Source: Fusobacterium_C necrophorum (GTDB lineage Bacteria; Fusobacteriota; Fusobacteriia; Fusobacteriales; Fusobacteriaceae). From it: a DNA stretch of 64,000 bases. The notes under the pieces were generated by a model, which was given only the letters and a program-made list of their open reading frames with translations, was not told where the DNA came from and did not search any database. Numbering within the stretch: position 1 is the stretch's first letter; each line of letters starts with the position of its first letter. Made by a program: the position numbers and the translations under genes. Shown here in pieces: positions 33,878-42,821 of the stretch. The DNA is taken from assembly GCF_900104395.1 (NCBI RefSeq), contig NZ_FMXX01000013.1. The stretch is one strand, 5' to 3'.

Positions 33878-35365
33878 ATGAAAGACAAAATTCAAACATT
33901 CAAAACATATATCAAAGAAAAAAAATATCTTTTAGCTACCATAGAAGTATTGCAATGGGAATTGGAGACTTTAGCTCCCAAACAGGGACAAGAATATCTA
34001 TCCGAAGTCTTAGCCTATATGAGTATGAAAGATTATGAGTTAAGCACTTCTGAAGCCTTTCAAACTCTGGTAAGCGAGTTGTTAGAAAAGAAAAGTTCCT
34101 TCGATTTGCTATTACAAAAAGAGTTGGAAGAGGTTGCAGAAGAAATAGAAAAGATGAAAAAAATTCCTGCAGACGAATATCGAGATTATGCAGAATTATG
34201 TGCTAAAAATCAGGGAGTCTGGGAAGAGGCCAAACAAAAAAATGATTTCAGTCTTGTAGAAGGGAATTTGACAAAAATCTTTGATTATAATCGAAAATTT
34301 GCAAACTATTTACGAAAAGAGGAAAAAACTCTTTATGATGTATTGCTGCGAGATTACGAGAAAGGAATGACCTGTGAAAAATTAGATGTCTTCTTTGCAA
34401 GCTTGAAAGCGGAAATTGTTCCTCTTCTCCATAATATTCAAAAAACAAAAAAGAAACATTTCTCTTTTCTGACAGCTCCTGTTCCGAAAGAAACTCAAAA
34501 ACAATTTTGTTGCTTTCTTGCAGAGTATTTAGGCTTTGATTTTGAACGAGGAATTTTAGCAGAAAGTGAACATCCTTTCACTCTGAATATCAACAAAAAA
34601 GATGTGAGAATTACGACAAAATATATAGAACATTTACCTTTTTCTTCTATTTTCAGTACCATTCATGAAACGGGACATGCTCTCTATGAGCAACAAATTG
34701 GAGAAGAACTTCTTTCCAGCCTACTGGGATCCGGAGGCAGCATGGGCTTGCATGAATCCCAATCTCGTTTTTGGGAAAATGTCATAGGAAGAAGTTTAAC
34801 ATTTTGGAAAGAACTATATCCTCAATTACAAAAAAAATTTCCTAGTCTAGAGCATATCTCCTTAGAAGAATTCTATGAAGCAATCAATCAGGTGGAAGCT
34901 TCCTTCATACGAACGGAAGCGGACGAATTGACCTATTGTCTCCATATTATGCTACGTTATGAGCTTGAAAAATCATTAATAGAAGGAAATCTTTCCGTCA
35001 AAGAATTGCCAAAAGCTTGGAAGGAAAAAATGAGAGAGTATTTGGGAGTGGAAGTCTCCAACAATCAGGAGGGAGTTTTGCAAGATGTCCATTGGTTTGC
35101 CGGTTTAATTGGATACTTTCCGTCTTATGCCCTAGGGAATGTCTATGCCTCTCAACTCTTTCATAGTATGAAACAAGATTTGGATTTAACAGAGTATTCC
35201 CAAGAAACGATCCGAAAAATTCGTCTTTGGTTGGGAGAAAACATTCATCAATATGGGAAATGTAAAACAACTACGGAGCTAATTCGAGAAATCACAGGGG
35301 AAGACTTAAATCCAAGCTATTATATTCAATACTTAAAAGAAAAATACGAAGCACTTTGCTTCTAA
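33878..35365 (+). CDS. M32 family metallocarboxypeptidase (Taq type)
   Basis: Zinc carboxypeptidase releasing C-terminal residues from peptides. The HETGH motif is near residues 263-267 (TIHETGHALYE). Family stretches such as GLHESQSRFWENVIGRS and ALGNVYASQLF are clear. 495 residues is usual. It probably feeds amino-acid catabolism, in keeping with the asaccharolytic, peptide-fermenting life of fusobacteria (inference). Followed by DUF2207. Confidence 0.94.
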   Translation: MKDKIQTFKTYIKEKKYLLATIEVLQWELETLAPKQGQEYLSEVLAYMSMKDYELSTSEAFQTLVSELLEKKSSFDLLLQKELEEVAEEIEKMKKIPADEYRDYAELCAKNQGVWEEAKQKNDFSLVEGNLTKIFDYNRKFANYLRKEEKTLYDVLLRDYEKGMTCEKLDVFFASLKAEIVPLLHNIQKTKKKHFSFLTAPVPKETQKQFCCFLAEYLGFDFERGILAESEHPFTLNINKKDVRITTKYIEHLPFSSIFSTIHETGHALYEQQIGEELLSSLLGSGGSMGLHESQSRFWENVIGRSLTFWKELYPQLQKKFPSLEHISLEEFYEAINQVEASFIRTEADELTYCLHIMLRYELEKSLIEGNLSVKELPKAWKEKMREYLGVEVSNNQEGVLQDVHWFAGLIGYFPSYALGNVYASQLFHSMKQDLDLTEYSQETIRKIRLWLGENIHQYGKCKTTTELIREITGEDLNPSYYIQYLKEKYEALCF

Positions 35366-35382
35366 GAGATAAAGGAGTCAGC

Positions 35383-37152
35383 ATGAAAAAAATAATCTCT
35401 CTATTGCTTTTTATCTGTTTCCATTTTGCTCTTTTGTCCGCTGATTTTGAAATCGTACATTTAGACATCCAAGCAAAACTGGAGGAAAATGCCAGTTTAA
35501 AGGTGAGAGAAGAGCTCACATATCGTGTTGGAGAAATCAATGGAGTCCTTTTCGATTTAGATGCTAAGGGGAATGGTCCCCTTCGTACCTTATCCGTCTA
35601 TGCTACCGATGAAGAAGGGAATTTTCAGCAAATTCCTCAGAATCATTTGGACATCAGAGAAGAAGATGAGCTTTATCATATTAAGGTCTATGCCAAAACA
35701 GAAAACCGACTTCGAAAATTTGCCTTTGTCTATGAATTAGAAGGAGGGGCAAAATTATATCAAGATATTGCAGAACTTAATCGGGTTTTCGTGGGAAAGA
35801 ATTGGCAAGCTCCCATTGAAAAAGTTCGAATAACAATTTCTTTACCTATTAGTGTTCCTTCAGATTCCGTTCATGCCTATGGTCATGGTCCCTTAACCGG
35901 AAATATCAAACTGGAAGCTAACACAGTATCTTATGAACTTGATAATTATTATCCCGGAGATTTTATAGAAGCCCATATTTTATTCGGACCACAGGGCTTA
36001 TCTCAAGTTCCCAACTCTTTGAGAGTACCAGAAGATGCAAAGGAACGTTTATTGGCGGAGGAAAAAGCTTGGGCAGAAGAAGCCAATGCTCAACGGGAAA
36101 AGTTTCAAAAATTGGAAAAACAAGGTTACTTTGCCTTTGCTATGGAGGTTTTCTTGCTTGCTGTATATTTTATTTTCGTAAGATTCGTACTGAGGAAGGC
36201 AAAAAAAATATCACAAGAATTGCCGGAATATCTCCGAGAACTTCCAACAGACGACAGGCCCGCAATTGTGGGAAATTTATTTCAAGCCGAAGATTCCGTC
36301 AAAATATTTGCAACTATCATGGATTTGGTGAGAAAAAAGTATTTCCAATTGGAAGTGCAGGGCAAAGAACAAATACTGCGTAAAATTTCCCCTGAAAAAA
36401 ATGAGCTTTCCCTAACCCTGTATGAACAAGAAATCGTGGAAATTTATCTTCATCAGTTGGGAGATGGAATACAGGTCAATTTATCTCAAATCGCAAAACA
36501 AAAATTCTCAAAATCTCTTTCTCAAAGAATACTAAGCTGGAATAGTTTAGTGAAAAGAGAATATTTTGCGAAAGGCTACGGAAATTCCAAAAGTCCTCTC
36601 ATCATTTTGGGAGTTTTATGTTGTTTTCTATTTTTGTTGATGAGTATTGCTTCCTTTGTATTCTTTCAGCAAATACAGTTTTTATTTCTTATTCCGATTC
36701 TTTTTGCTTTTTTATTTCCCTATACTCTAAATTCGAAATTTCCAAATCCAAAGACAGCGGAAAGCATAGAGAAATGGAAAGCTTTTAAAAGATTTTTGGA
36801 AGATTATAGCTTATTACGAGAAGCTAAGATTACTTCCATTTATCTATGGGAACACTATTTTGTCTATGCTTTGGTTTTAGGTGTGGCGGATAAGGTGGCG
36901 AAAGCCTATCAATTTGCTTTGGAAAAGGGAGAGATTTCTTTTCCGGCGGGAGGAAATGTCTTCTATTATGCTCCTTGTTTACATTCCTATATCAAACAAC
37001 CGAGCTTGCAACAACAGATTCAAAAAACATATCAACGCTCTTATCAGTCTATTGCAAGATCCACTTCTTCTTCCGGTATGGGACGAGGGGGAGGATTTAG
37101 CGGAGGTTCTTCCGGAGGTGGAGGAAGCAGAGGCGGAGGCGGAGCTTTTTAA
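35383..37152 (+). CDS. DUF2207 membrane protein with glycine-rich tail
   Basis: I place the start at 35383 (AAAGGAGT upstream; signal peptide MKKIISLLLFICFHFALLS). An extracytoplasmic DUF2207 domain is followed by membrane helices at about residues 248-270 and 410-450. The last 25 residues are almost only glycine, serine and arginine (SGGSSGGGGSRGGGGAF). DUF2207 proteins are commonly paired with LemA, which follows here. Function is unknown; an envelope role is inferred. Confidence 0.87.
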   Translation: MKKIISLLLFICFHFALLSADFEIVHLDIQAKLEENASLKVREELTYRVGEINGVLFDLDAKGNGPLRTLSVYATDEEGNFQQIPQNHLDIREEDELYHIKVYAKTENRLRKFAFVYELEGGAKLYQDIAELNRVFVGKNWQAPIEKVRITISLPISVPSDSVHAYGHGPLTGNIKLEANTVSYELDNYYPGDFIEAHILFGPQGLSQVPNSLRVPEDAKERLLAEEKAWAEEANAQREKFQKLEKQGYFAFAMEVFLLAVYFIFVRFVLRKAKKISQELPEYLRELPTDDRPAIVGNLFQAEDSVKIFATIMDLVRKKYFQLEVQGKEQILRKISPEKNELSLTLYEQEIVEIYLHQLGDGIQVNLSQIAKQKFSKSLSQRILSWNSLVKREYFAKGYGNSKSPLIILGVLCCFLFLLMSIASFVFFQQIQFLFLIPILFAFLFPYTLNSKFPNPKTAESIEKWKAFKRFLEDYSLLREAKITSIYLWEHYFVYALVLGVADKVAKAYQFALEKGEISFPAGGNVFYYAPCLHSYIKQPSLQQQIQKTYQRSYQSIARSTSSSGMGRGGGFSGGSSGGGGSRGGGGAF

Positions 37153-37185
37153 GAAACATTTTTTAATTACTTAAGGAGGTATTTT

Positions 37186-37737
37186 ATGACTGCCATCATC
37201 ATTATCTTAGGTCTTATTCTTTTTCTTGGATTCCTGGCTATTTCTTTTAAAAATAAATTTGTCATCTTACTGAGTCGAGTTAAAAATGCTTGGAGTCAAA
37301 TTGATGTACAATTACAAAGAAGATTTGATCTTATTCCTAACTTAGTAGAAACCGTCAAAGGATACGCAACTCATGAAAAAGGAACCTTAGAAGCTGTCAT
37401 TGCAGCAAGAAATCAATATATAGCAGCAGGAACTGTGCAGGAAAAAATGGAGGCAAATAATCAATTAACAGCTGTGCTTCGTCAATTATTTGCAGTTTCG
37501 GAAGCCTATCCCGATTTGAAAGCCAACACCAATTTTTTACAATTACAAGAACAGCTGAAAGAAGTGGAAGATAAAGTCGCCTATGCCAGACAATTTTATA
37601 ACGATACCGTGACAAAATACAATCAAAGTATTCAATTATTTCCGGCAAGTATCTTCGCAGCTTTTTTCCACTATGGCGAAGAAACTTTATTTCAAGCAAC
37701 GGCAGGAGCCCAAGAAGCACCAAAAGTAAAATTTTAA
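37186..37737 (+). CDS. lemA: LemA family protein
   Basis: 183 residues: an N-terminal membrane helix (about 1-22, with a short outside face) and an alpha-helical coiled domain (VKNAWSQIDVQLQRRFDLIP is the family hallmark; quoted part RRFDLIPNLVETVKGYA). Fixed neighbour of DUF2207 in many bacteria, implying one membrane complex of unknown function. An AAGGAGG site precedes the ATG. Confidence 0.92.
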   Translation: MTAIIIILGLILFLGFLAISFKNKFVILLSRVKNAWSQIDVQLQRRFDLIPNLVETVKGYATHEKGTLEAVIAARNQYIAAGTVQEKMEANNQLTAVLRQLFAVSEAYPDLKANTNFLQLQEQLKEVEDKVAYARQFYNDTVTKYNQSIQLFPASIFAAFFHYGEETLFQATAGAQEAPKVKF

Positions 37738-37753
37738 AAGGAGAGTTTTAACT

Positions 37754-38938
37754 ATGTCAAATGTCTATGAAGAATCATTGAAATTACATGAAGCAAATCG
37801 AGGAAAATTATCTGTTACTTCAAAAGTAAGTGTAAAAAATCGTGAAGATTTAAGCTTAGCCTACTCTCCCGGAGTAGCAGAACCTTGTCGAAAAATTCAA
37901 GAAAAAAAAGAAGAGGTATACCGTTATACTTCTCGTGGAAATATGGTAGCTGTCGTCACAGACGGGACTGCCGTATTGGGTCTGGGAGATATTGGTCCGG
38001 AAGCGGCTCTTCCTGTTATGGAAGGAAAAGCTGTTCTTTTTAAAGAATTTGGTGGAGTGGATGCCTTTCCTATCTGCTTGGATACAAAAGATACAGAAGA
38101 AATTATCGCTACCGTCAAAAGAATTGCTCCCGGCTTTGGAGGAATCAATTTGGAAGATATTTCTGCCCCTCGTTGTGTGGAAATTGAAACTCGTTTAAAA
38201 GAAGAATTAGATATTCCTGTCTTTCATGATGATCAACACGGAACAGCCATTGTGGTAGTTGCAGGACTTATCAACGCTCTAAAACTGGTACATAAAAAAG
38301 TAGAAGAAATTAAAGTGGTCATCAATGGAATTGGGGCAGCAGGAAGCTCCATTGCAAAATTGATTTTACAATTGGGGGTTCCCGGAAAAAATATGCTATT
38401 GGTTGGAATAGATGGAATTTTAAATCGAAACACCTCTGAGGATTACAACCAACTTCATAAAGAATTGGCGTTTCGTACCAATGATGCCTGTCAAACAGGA
38501 AATTTAAAAGATGCCCTTCAGGAGGCAGACGTGTTTATTGGAGTTTCGGTAGGTGGAATCGTTTCTCCGGAAATGATAAAAACCATGAACCGGGATGTGA
38601 TTGTATTTGCTATGGCAAACCCTACTCCCGAAATTATGCCGGAGGAAGCAAAAAAAGCGGGGGCTCGTATTGTAGGAAGCGGAAGATCGGATTATCCGAA
38701 TCAAATCAACAATGTTCTTGTCTTTCCGGGACTTTTTAAAGGAGCTTTACGAGCAAAATCAAAAAAAATTACGGAAGAAATGAAAATGGCAGCGGCTGTC
38801 GGATTGGCAAAGTTAATTTCGGAGGAAGAATTGAAAGAAGATTATATTATTCCCGGAGCTTTTGATCCGAGAGTTGCAGAAACGGTAGCGAAAGAAGTAG
38901 AAAAAGTAGCAAAAGAACAAGGAATTTGTCGTGAATAA
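37754..38938 (+). CDS. NAD(P)-dependent malic enzyme
   Basis: Converts malate to pyruvate and CO2. The catalytic tyrosine region LAYSPGVAEPC and the FHDDQHGTA metal-ligand segment are clear, followed by the NAD(P)-binding GIGAAGSSIAK Rossmann motif. At 394 residues it is the short bacterial form without a phosphotransacetylase domain. Coenzyme preference (NAD or NADP) cannot be read with confidence. It follows lemA by 16 bases. Confidence 0.94.
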   Translation: MSNVYEESLKLHEANRGKLSVTSKVSVKNREDLSLAYSPGVAEPCRKIQEKKEEVYRYTSRGNMVAVVTDGTAVLGLGDIGPEAALPVMEGKAVLFKEFGGVDAFPICLDTKDTEEIIATVKRIAPGFGGINLEDISAPRCVEIETRLKEELDIPVFHDDQHGTAIVVVAGLINALKLVHKKVEEIKVVINGIGAAGSSIAKLILQLGVPGKNMLLVGIDGILNRNTSEDYNQLHKELAFRTNDACQTGNLKDALQEADVFIGVSVGGIVSPEMIKTMNRDVIVFAMANPTPEIMPEEAKKAGARIVGSGRSDYPNQINNVLVFPGLFKGALRAKSKKITEEMKMAAAVGLAKLISEEELKEDYIIPGAFDPRVAETVAKEVEKVAKEQGICRE

Positions 38939-38959
38939 AATAGAAAGGGTATTCTTACA

Positions 38960-39739
38960 ATGAAAATAGCAATGTTAGGTAGCGGTAGTGGTGGAAATGC
39001 AAGCTATGTTGAGGAAAATGGATATGGAATCCTGATTGATGCCGGTTTCAGCTGCAAAAAAATAGAGGAGAGATTAGCTTCCATTGGAAAAGCGGCAGAA
39101 AACATTAAAGCTCTGTTAATTACCCATGAGCATACGGATCATATCTCAGGAGCAGGGGTTTTGGCACGAAAATACGATATCCCTATCTATATCAGTCCTG
39201 AAAGTTTAGAAGCTTGCAAACAAAAATTAGGAAAAATTGCAGAAAATCAAATTCATTGTATTCAAAAAGATTTTTTTCTCAATGAAAATATCTATGTCAA
39301 AGCTTTTGATGTCATGCACGATGCCGTTCGAACTTTAGGCTTTCACATCGAAACGGCTTCTCAAAAGAAAATTGCAATTTCTACGGATATCGGCTATATT
39401 ACCAATCTGGTGAGGGAAGCCTTTCAAGATGTAGATGCTGCAATTTTGGAAAGCAACTACGACTACAATATGCTGATGAACGGTCCTTATCCTTGGGATT
39501 TGAAAGCAAGAGTAAAAGGGAGAAATGGACACTTATCCAATAACGATGCTGCTAAATTTATTCGAGAAATGTATACAAAGAAGTTACAGAAAATATTTCT
39601 GGCTCATGTAAGCAAAGATAGCAATCATCCAAATATCATTCATGAAACCATGGAGTTGGAATTTGAAAAGTATTCTCGAAAACCGAATTATGAAATCAGT
39701 TCTCAAAATACAGCCACAAAACTTTTTGAGATAAAATAA
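38960..39739 (+). CDS. MBL-fold hydrolase, WalJ/YycJ-like
   Basis: Metallo-beta-lactamase-fold protein with GSGSGGNASYVE at the start and the zinc motif THEHTDH (about residues 54-60). Related proteins are encoded near WalRK two-component systems and may be nucleases. Here a PhoB/PhoR-like pair follows after one intervening gene. 259 residues is typical. Confidence 0.88.
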   Translation: MKIAMLGSGSGGNASYVEENGYGILIDAGFSCKKIEERLASIGKAAENIKALLITHEHTDHISGAGVLARKYDIPIYISPESLEACKQKLGKIAENQIHCIQKDFFLNENIYVKAFDVMHDAVRTLGFHIETASQKKIAISTDIGYITNLVREAFQDVDAAILESNYDYNMLMNGPYPWDLKARVKGRNGHLSNNDAAKFIREMYTKKLQKIFLAHVSKDSNHPNIIHETMELEFEKYSRKPNYEISSQNTATKLFEIK

Positions 39740-39748
39740 GGAGAGCTT

Positions 39749-40324
39749 ATGTTAGAAAAAAATGATTTATGGGAAGACTTGAAGTATGGAGCTTCCAATA
39801 TTGGAAATACTATCTTAAAACCTCATCAATTGGAAGTACTGATTGGAGGAGGAAATCCCGATGCCGATATTCTTATTTTAGGAGATGATCCTGAACTTTA
39901 TCTGAATGAAAATTTAAAAACGCAAAAAGGTTCTTCCGGAGAATTTCTTTACCTCCTATTGGAATTCTGTGGCATTCAAAAGGAGGATATCTATGTCTCT
40001 ACATTGACCAAAAGAAATGCTCGCTTGAAAGATTATATGCCGGAAGACTATGAGAAATTAAAAGAGCTCTTAATTTGCCAAATAGGACTTCTTGCTCCGA
40101 AAGTGATTGTCTGCCTGGGTTATGAAGCCGCTCAAATGCTACTGGAAAAAGAAATTGTCTTAGAAGAAGCTCGACAGGAAGTATTTTCTTGGAAAGCGGG
40201 AATTCAAGTCCTTGTCACCTATGATGTAAATACTGTCAAAAAAGCAAGAGCTGAATTAGGAAAAAAAGCAAAACTGGCTTTGGAATTCCGAAATGATTTA
40301 AAAAAATTGGAATATTTCAAGTAG
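39749..40324 (+). CDS. Uracil-DNA-glycosylase-like protein, catalytic motifs degraded
   Basis: 191 residues with the overall family 4 UDG pattern (PDADILILGDDPELY, then a VIVCLGYEAAQMLL strand-turn-helix). The usual GEAPG water-activating loop reads GDDPE, the Fe-S cysteines at the N-terminus are missing, and the C-terminal HPS motif is replaced by TYDVN. It is therefore probably not a normal glycosylase. It may bind DNA or have a new substrate. Cotranscribed with the WalJ-like gene and a two-component system. Confidence 0.72.
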   Translation: MLEKNDLWEDLKYGASNIGNTILKPHQLEVLIGGGNPDADILILGDDPELYLNENLKTQKGSSGEFLYLLLEFCGIQKEDIYVSTLTKRNARLKDYMPEDYEKLKELLICQIGLLAPKVIVCLGYEAAQMLLEKEIVLEEARQEVFSWKAGIQVLVTYDVNTVKKARAELGKKAKLALEFRNDLKKLEYFK

Positions 40325-40349
40325 AAAAAATGGATAAGGAGTACTCCGT

Positions 40350-41033
40350 ATGGAACAAAAAATTTTGATTATTGACGATGAAGAATCTATTTTAGAACTC
40401 CTAACATTAAACCTGGAAATTTATGGGTATAAAGTTTTTACATCCAATACCGGAAAAGGAGTTCTGGAAAAAATTATAGAGATTCAGCCTAATATTATCT
40501 TGTTAGACTTGATGCTCCCAGAAGTAGATGGTATTAGCATTTGTAAAAAAATTCGGGAAAATACCATTTGGAACGATCTTCGAATTATTATTTTGAGTGC
40601 AAAATCGGAAGAGATTGATAAAATTACTTGTCTGGATATAGGAGCGGATGACTATATTACCAAACCTTTCAGTGTGCGAGAACTTATCGCTAGGATCCAT
40701 GCTTTTGCGAGAAGAATCTCTCCTGTGGAGCAACCTACACAAGATAGTATCCAATATCGTAATTTAATGATAAAACCCAAAGAAAAAATGGTTCTAAAAG
40801 AAGAAAAGAAAATTTTTCTAACTTCCTTAGAATTAAAACTATTATTATATCTTTTAAAAAATCGAGGAAAAATTGCTACAAGAGAAATGATCTTTAAACA
40901 TGTATGGAATTATGAGGAACAAAACAACACTCGTTCTTTAGACGTGAATATTAGAAAATTACGACAAAAATTGGAGGATTCCGATAATTTCTATATTGAA
41001 ACCATCCGAGGAATAGGATATAAAATTCTATAA
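40350..41033 (+). CDS. OmpR/PhoB family response regulator
   Basis: Receiver domain with acidic pocket Asp9-Asp10, phosphoacceptor Asp53 (LLDLMLP), Ser83 and Lys105 (TKPFS), then a winged-helix DNA-binding domain (about residues 130-227) ending TIRGIGYKI. It pairs with the histidine kinase 20 bases downstream. No phosphate-transport genes are beside it, so the PhoB label is structural only. Confidence 0.93.
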   Translation: MEQKILIIDDEESILELLTLNLEIYGYKVFTSNTGKGVLEKIIEIQPNIILLDLMLPEVDGISICKKIRENTIWNDLRIIILSAKSEEIDKITCLDIGADDYITKPFSVRELIARIHAFARRISPVEQPTQDSIQYRNLMIKPKEKMVLKEEKKIFLTSLELKLLLYLLKNRGKIATREMIFKHVWNYEEQNNTRSLDVNIRKLRQKLEDSDNFYIETIRGIGYKIL

Positions 41034-41052
41034 AATAATTTGAGGTTGTTCT

Positions 41053-42786
41053 ATGAAGAAGAAAATATTATTGATATGCTTTACTCTAATTTTATCCAGT
41101 ATCTTTACCGTGAGTATTATTTTCTATAACATGATTCAACATAATTATGTGGAATCTATTCTGGCAAATGCAAACAGTAATATCCGATTAATTCAGCTTA
41201 TTTTATCTGAAAATAAACATACAGACAAATATCTTTTTAAACTCTCCCAATCTCTGGCACAAAAAACGGGATTTAGAGTAACTTTTATTCGTTTGGATGG
41301 AATTCCTCTTGCAGATTCCAATGACAACAGTATTCTCTTTGAAAATTTTCAATCTATTCCCGGTTTTCAAATGGCAAATAAAAATATCGTATCTCATTCT
41401 GTTGAAAAGCATCCTGCGACAAAGATTCCGGAAATAAAAATTTTTACAAAGCTTCCCCTTTATAATAAGAAATCCACAATACTGATGCTTTCAAAAAAAC
41501 TCAATTTCTTGGAGGATTTCCGAAAAAAGTTCTTTTTAACCATTTTTACCGGAATTTTTATTTCTGGAGTATTGTCTATTTTCCTCTCCATTTATTTTAC
41601 AACGTGGGCGACCAAACCGATTACACAATTGACGAATGCTGTTCGAGAAATCTCACAAGGGAATTTTTATTCCAAAATTCTATTACATTCCCATGATGAG
41701 TTGGAAGAGCTATCGGAAACTTTTTACCACATGAATCAAAAAATTCAAAACCTTTTGCAGGATATTCAAAATAAAGTAAGGAATCTACAAAATATTTTAG
41801 ACAATCTCTCCGAAGGTATTGTGGTATTGGATTTAGGTGGTTCTTTAATTTTAATGAATCAATTTACAAAATCGGAATTTGAAATTATACATTCTTCTGA
41901 TGATTTCTTTTCGTACTCCAATTTTTCTTTTTGCCATAAAGAAGTACGTCAATCTCTGCTAAGAAAACAAACCTTCGAATTCAAAAAAAAATTAGGAAAA
42001 AAAATATATAAACTTCATAATCATTTTATTGAAGAAAACAAACAAATGATTTTAGTAATCCAAAATATCACCCAATTAGAACAAAATGAAGAGTTGAGAA
42101 GAGAATTTATTTCCAATGCTTCTCATGAGTTGAAGACTCCGCTTACTATTATATCCGGATTTATAGAAACTATTAAACTTGGTCATGTCCAAGAAAAGGC
42201 ACAACTAAGTCGTATTTTGGATATCATTGAGCTGGAAACGAAAAGATTGAATAAATTGGTAAATAATCTTTTACATCTCTCTCATTTAGAAAAAAATATC
42301 TCACAGGGAGATAAAAAAATTCATCGTCTATCCTTATTCAAGATAATTCCTCAAATAAAAGATTTATATCAACCTCTTCTGGAAGAAAAAAGTATTATCC
42401 TTGACATGAATATTGCAGATAATTTGTTACAATCTCCTATTTCTGAGGAATTTCTTTACATTGTTTTAGGAAATCTATTAGAAAATGCTATTAAATATAG
42501 TAAGCCTCAGTCTAAAATTATACTTTCCTCAGAAATAAGAAACTCTAATTTTTATCTGAAACTACAAGACTTTGGATGTGGAATCCCAGAAGAAGAACAA
42601 GAAAAAATATTTCAAAGATTCTATCGTGTCGATCCCTCTAGAAATAGTAAAATAAAAGGAAATGGTTTAGGTCTTTCCATTGTTAAAAAGATGATAGAAA
42701 ACGTCAATGGAAATATTTCAGTAGAAAGTATCTTTGGAAAAGGTTCCACCTTTTTTATCAGCATCCCCATTTCACAAAGAAGCTAG
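41053..42786 (+). CDS. PhoR-like membrane sensor histidine kinase
   Basis: 577 residues. Two membrane helices (about 3-26 and 160-185) bracket a periplasmic sensor region, then HAMP, a PAS-like segment and the HisKA domain. The phosphorylated His is in FISNASHELKTPLT (His358). The N box (GNLLENAIKYS) and glycine boxes (GCGIPEEEQEKIFQRFYR, GLGLSIVK) are intact. Ends in a terminator hairpin that includes its own stop codon. Confidence 0.93.
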   Translation: MKKKILLICFTLILSSIFTVSIIFYNMIQHNYVESILANANSNIRLIQLILSENKHTDKYLFKLSQSLAQKTGFRVTFIRLDGIPLADSNDNSILFENFQSIPGFQMANKNIVSHSVEKHPATKIPEIKIFTKLPLYNKKSTILMLSKKLNFLEDFRKKFFLTIFTGIFISGVLSIFLSIYFTTWATKPITQLTNAVREISQGNFYSKILLHSHDELEELSETFYHMNQKIQNLLQDIQNKVRNLQNILDNLSEGIVVLDLGGSLILMNQFTKSEFEIIHSSDDFFSYSNFSFCHKEVRQSLLRKQTFEFKKKLGKKIYKLHNHFIEENKQMILVIQNITQLEQNEELRREFISNASHELKTPLTIISGFIETIKLGHVQEKAQLSRILDIIELETKRLNKLVNNLLHLSHLEKNISQGDKKIHRLSLFKIIPQIKDLYQPLLEEKSIILDMNIADNLLQSPISEEFLYIVLGNLLENAIKYSKPQSKIILSSEIRNSNFYLKLQDFGCGIPEEEQEKIFQRFYRVDPSRNSKIKGNGLGLSIVKKMIENVNGNISVESIFGKGSTFFISIPISQRS

Positions 42787-42817
42787 CACATCGAATGCTA
42801 GCTTCCTTTTCTTTTTA
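42779..42817 (+). terminator. Intrinsic terminator of the two-component operon
   Basis: Perfect 10-bp stem GAAGCTAGCA (42779-42788) / TGCTAGCTTC (42796-42805) with a T-rich tail. The stem starts inside the end of the kinase gene. Confidence 0.85.
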
Positions 42818-42821
42818 TTAT

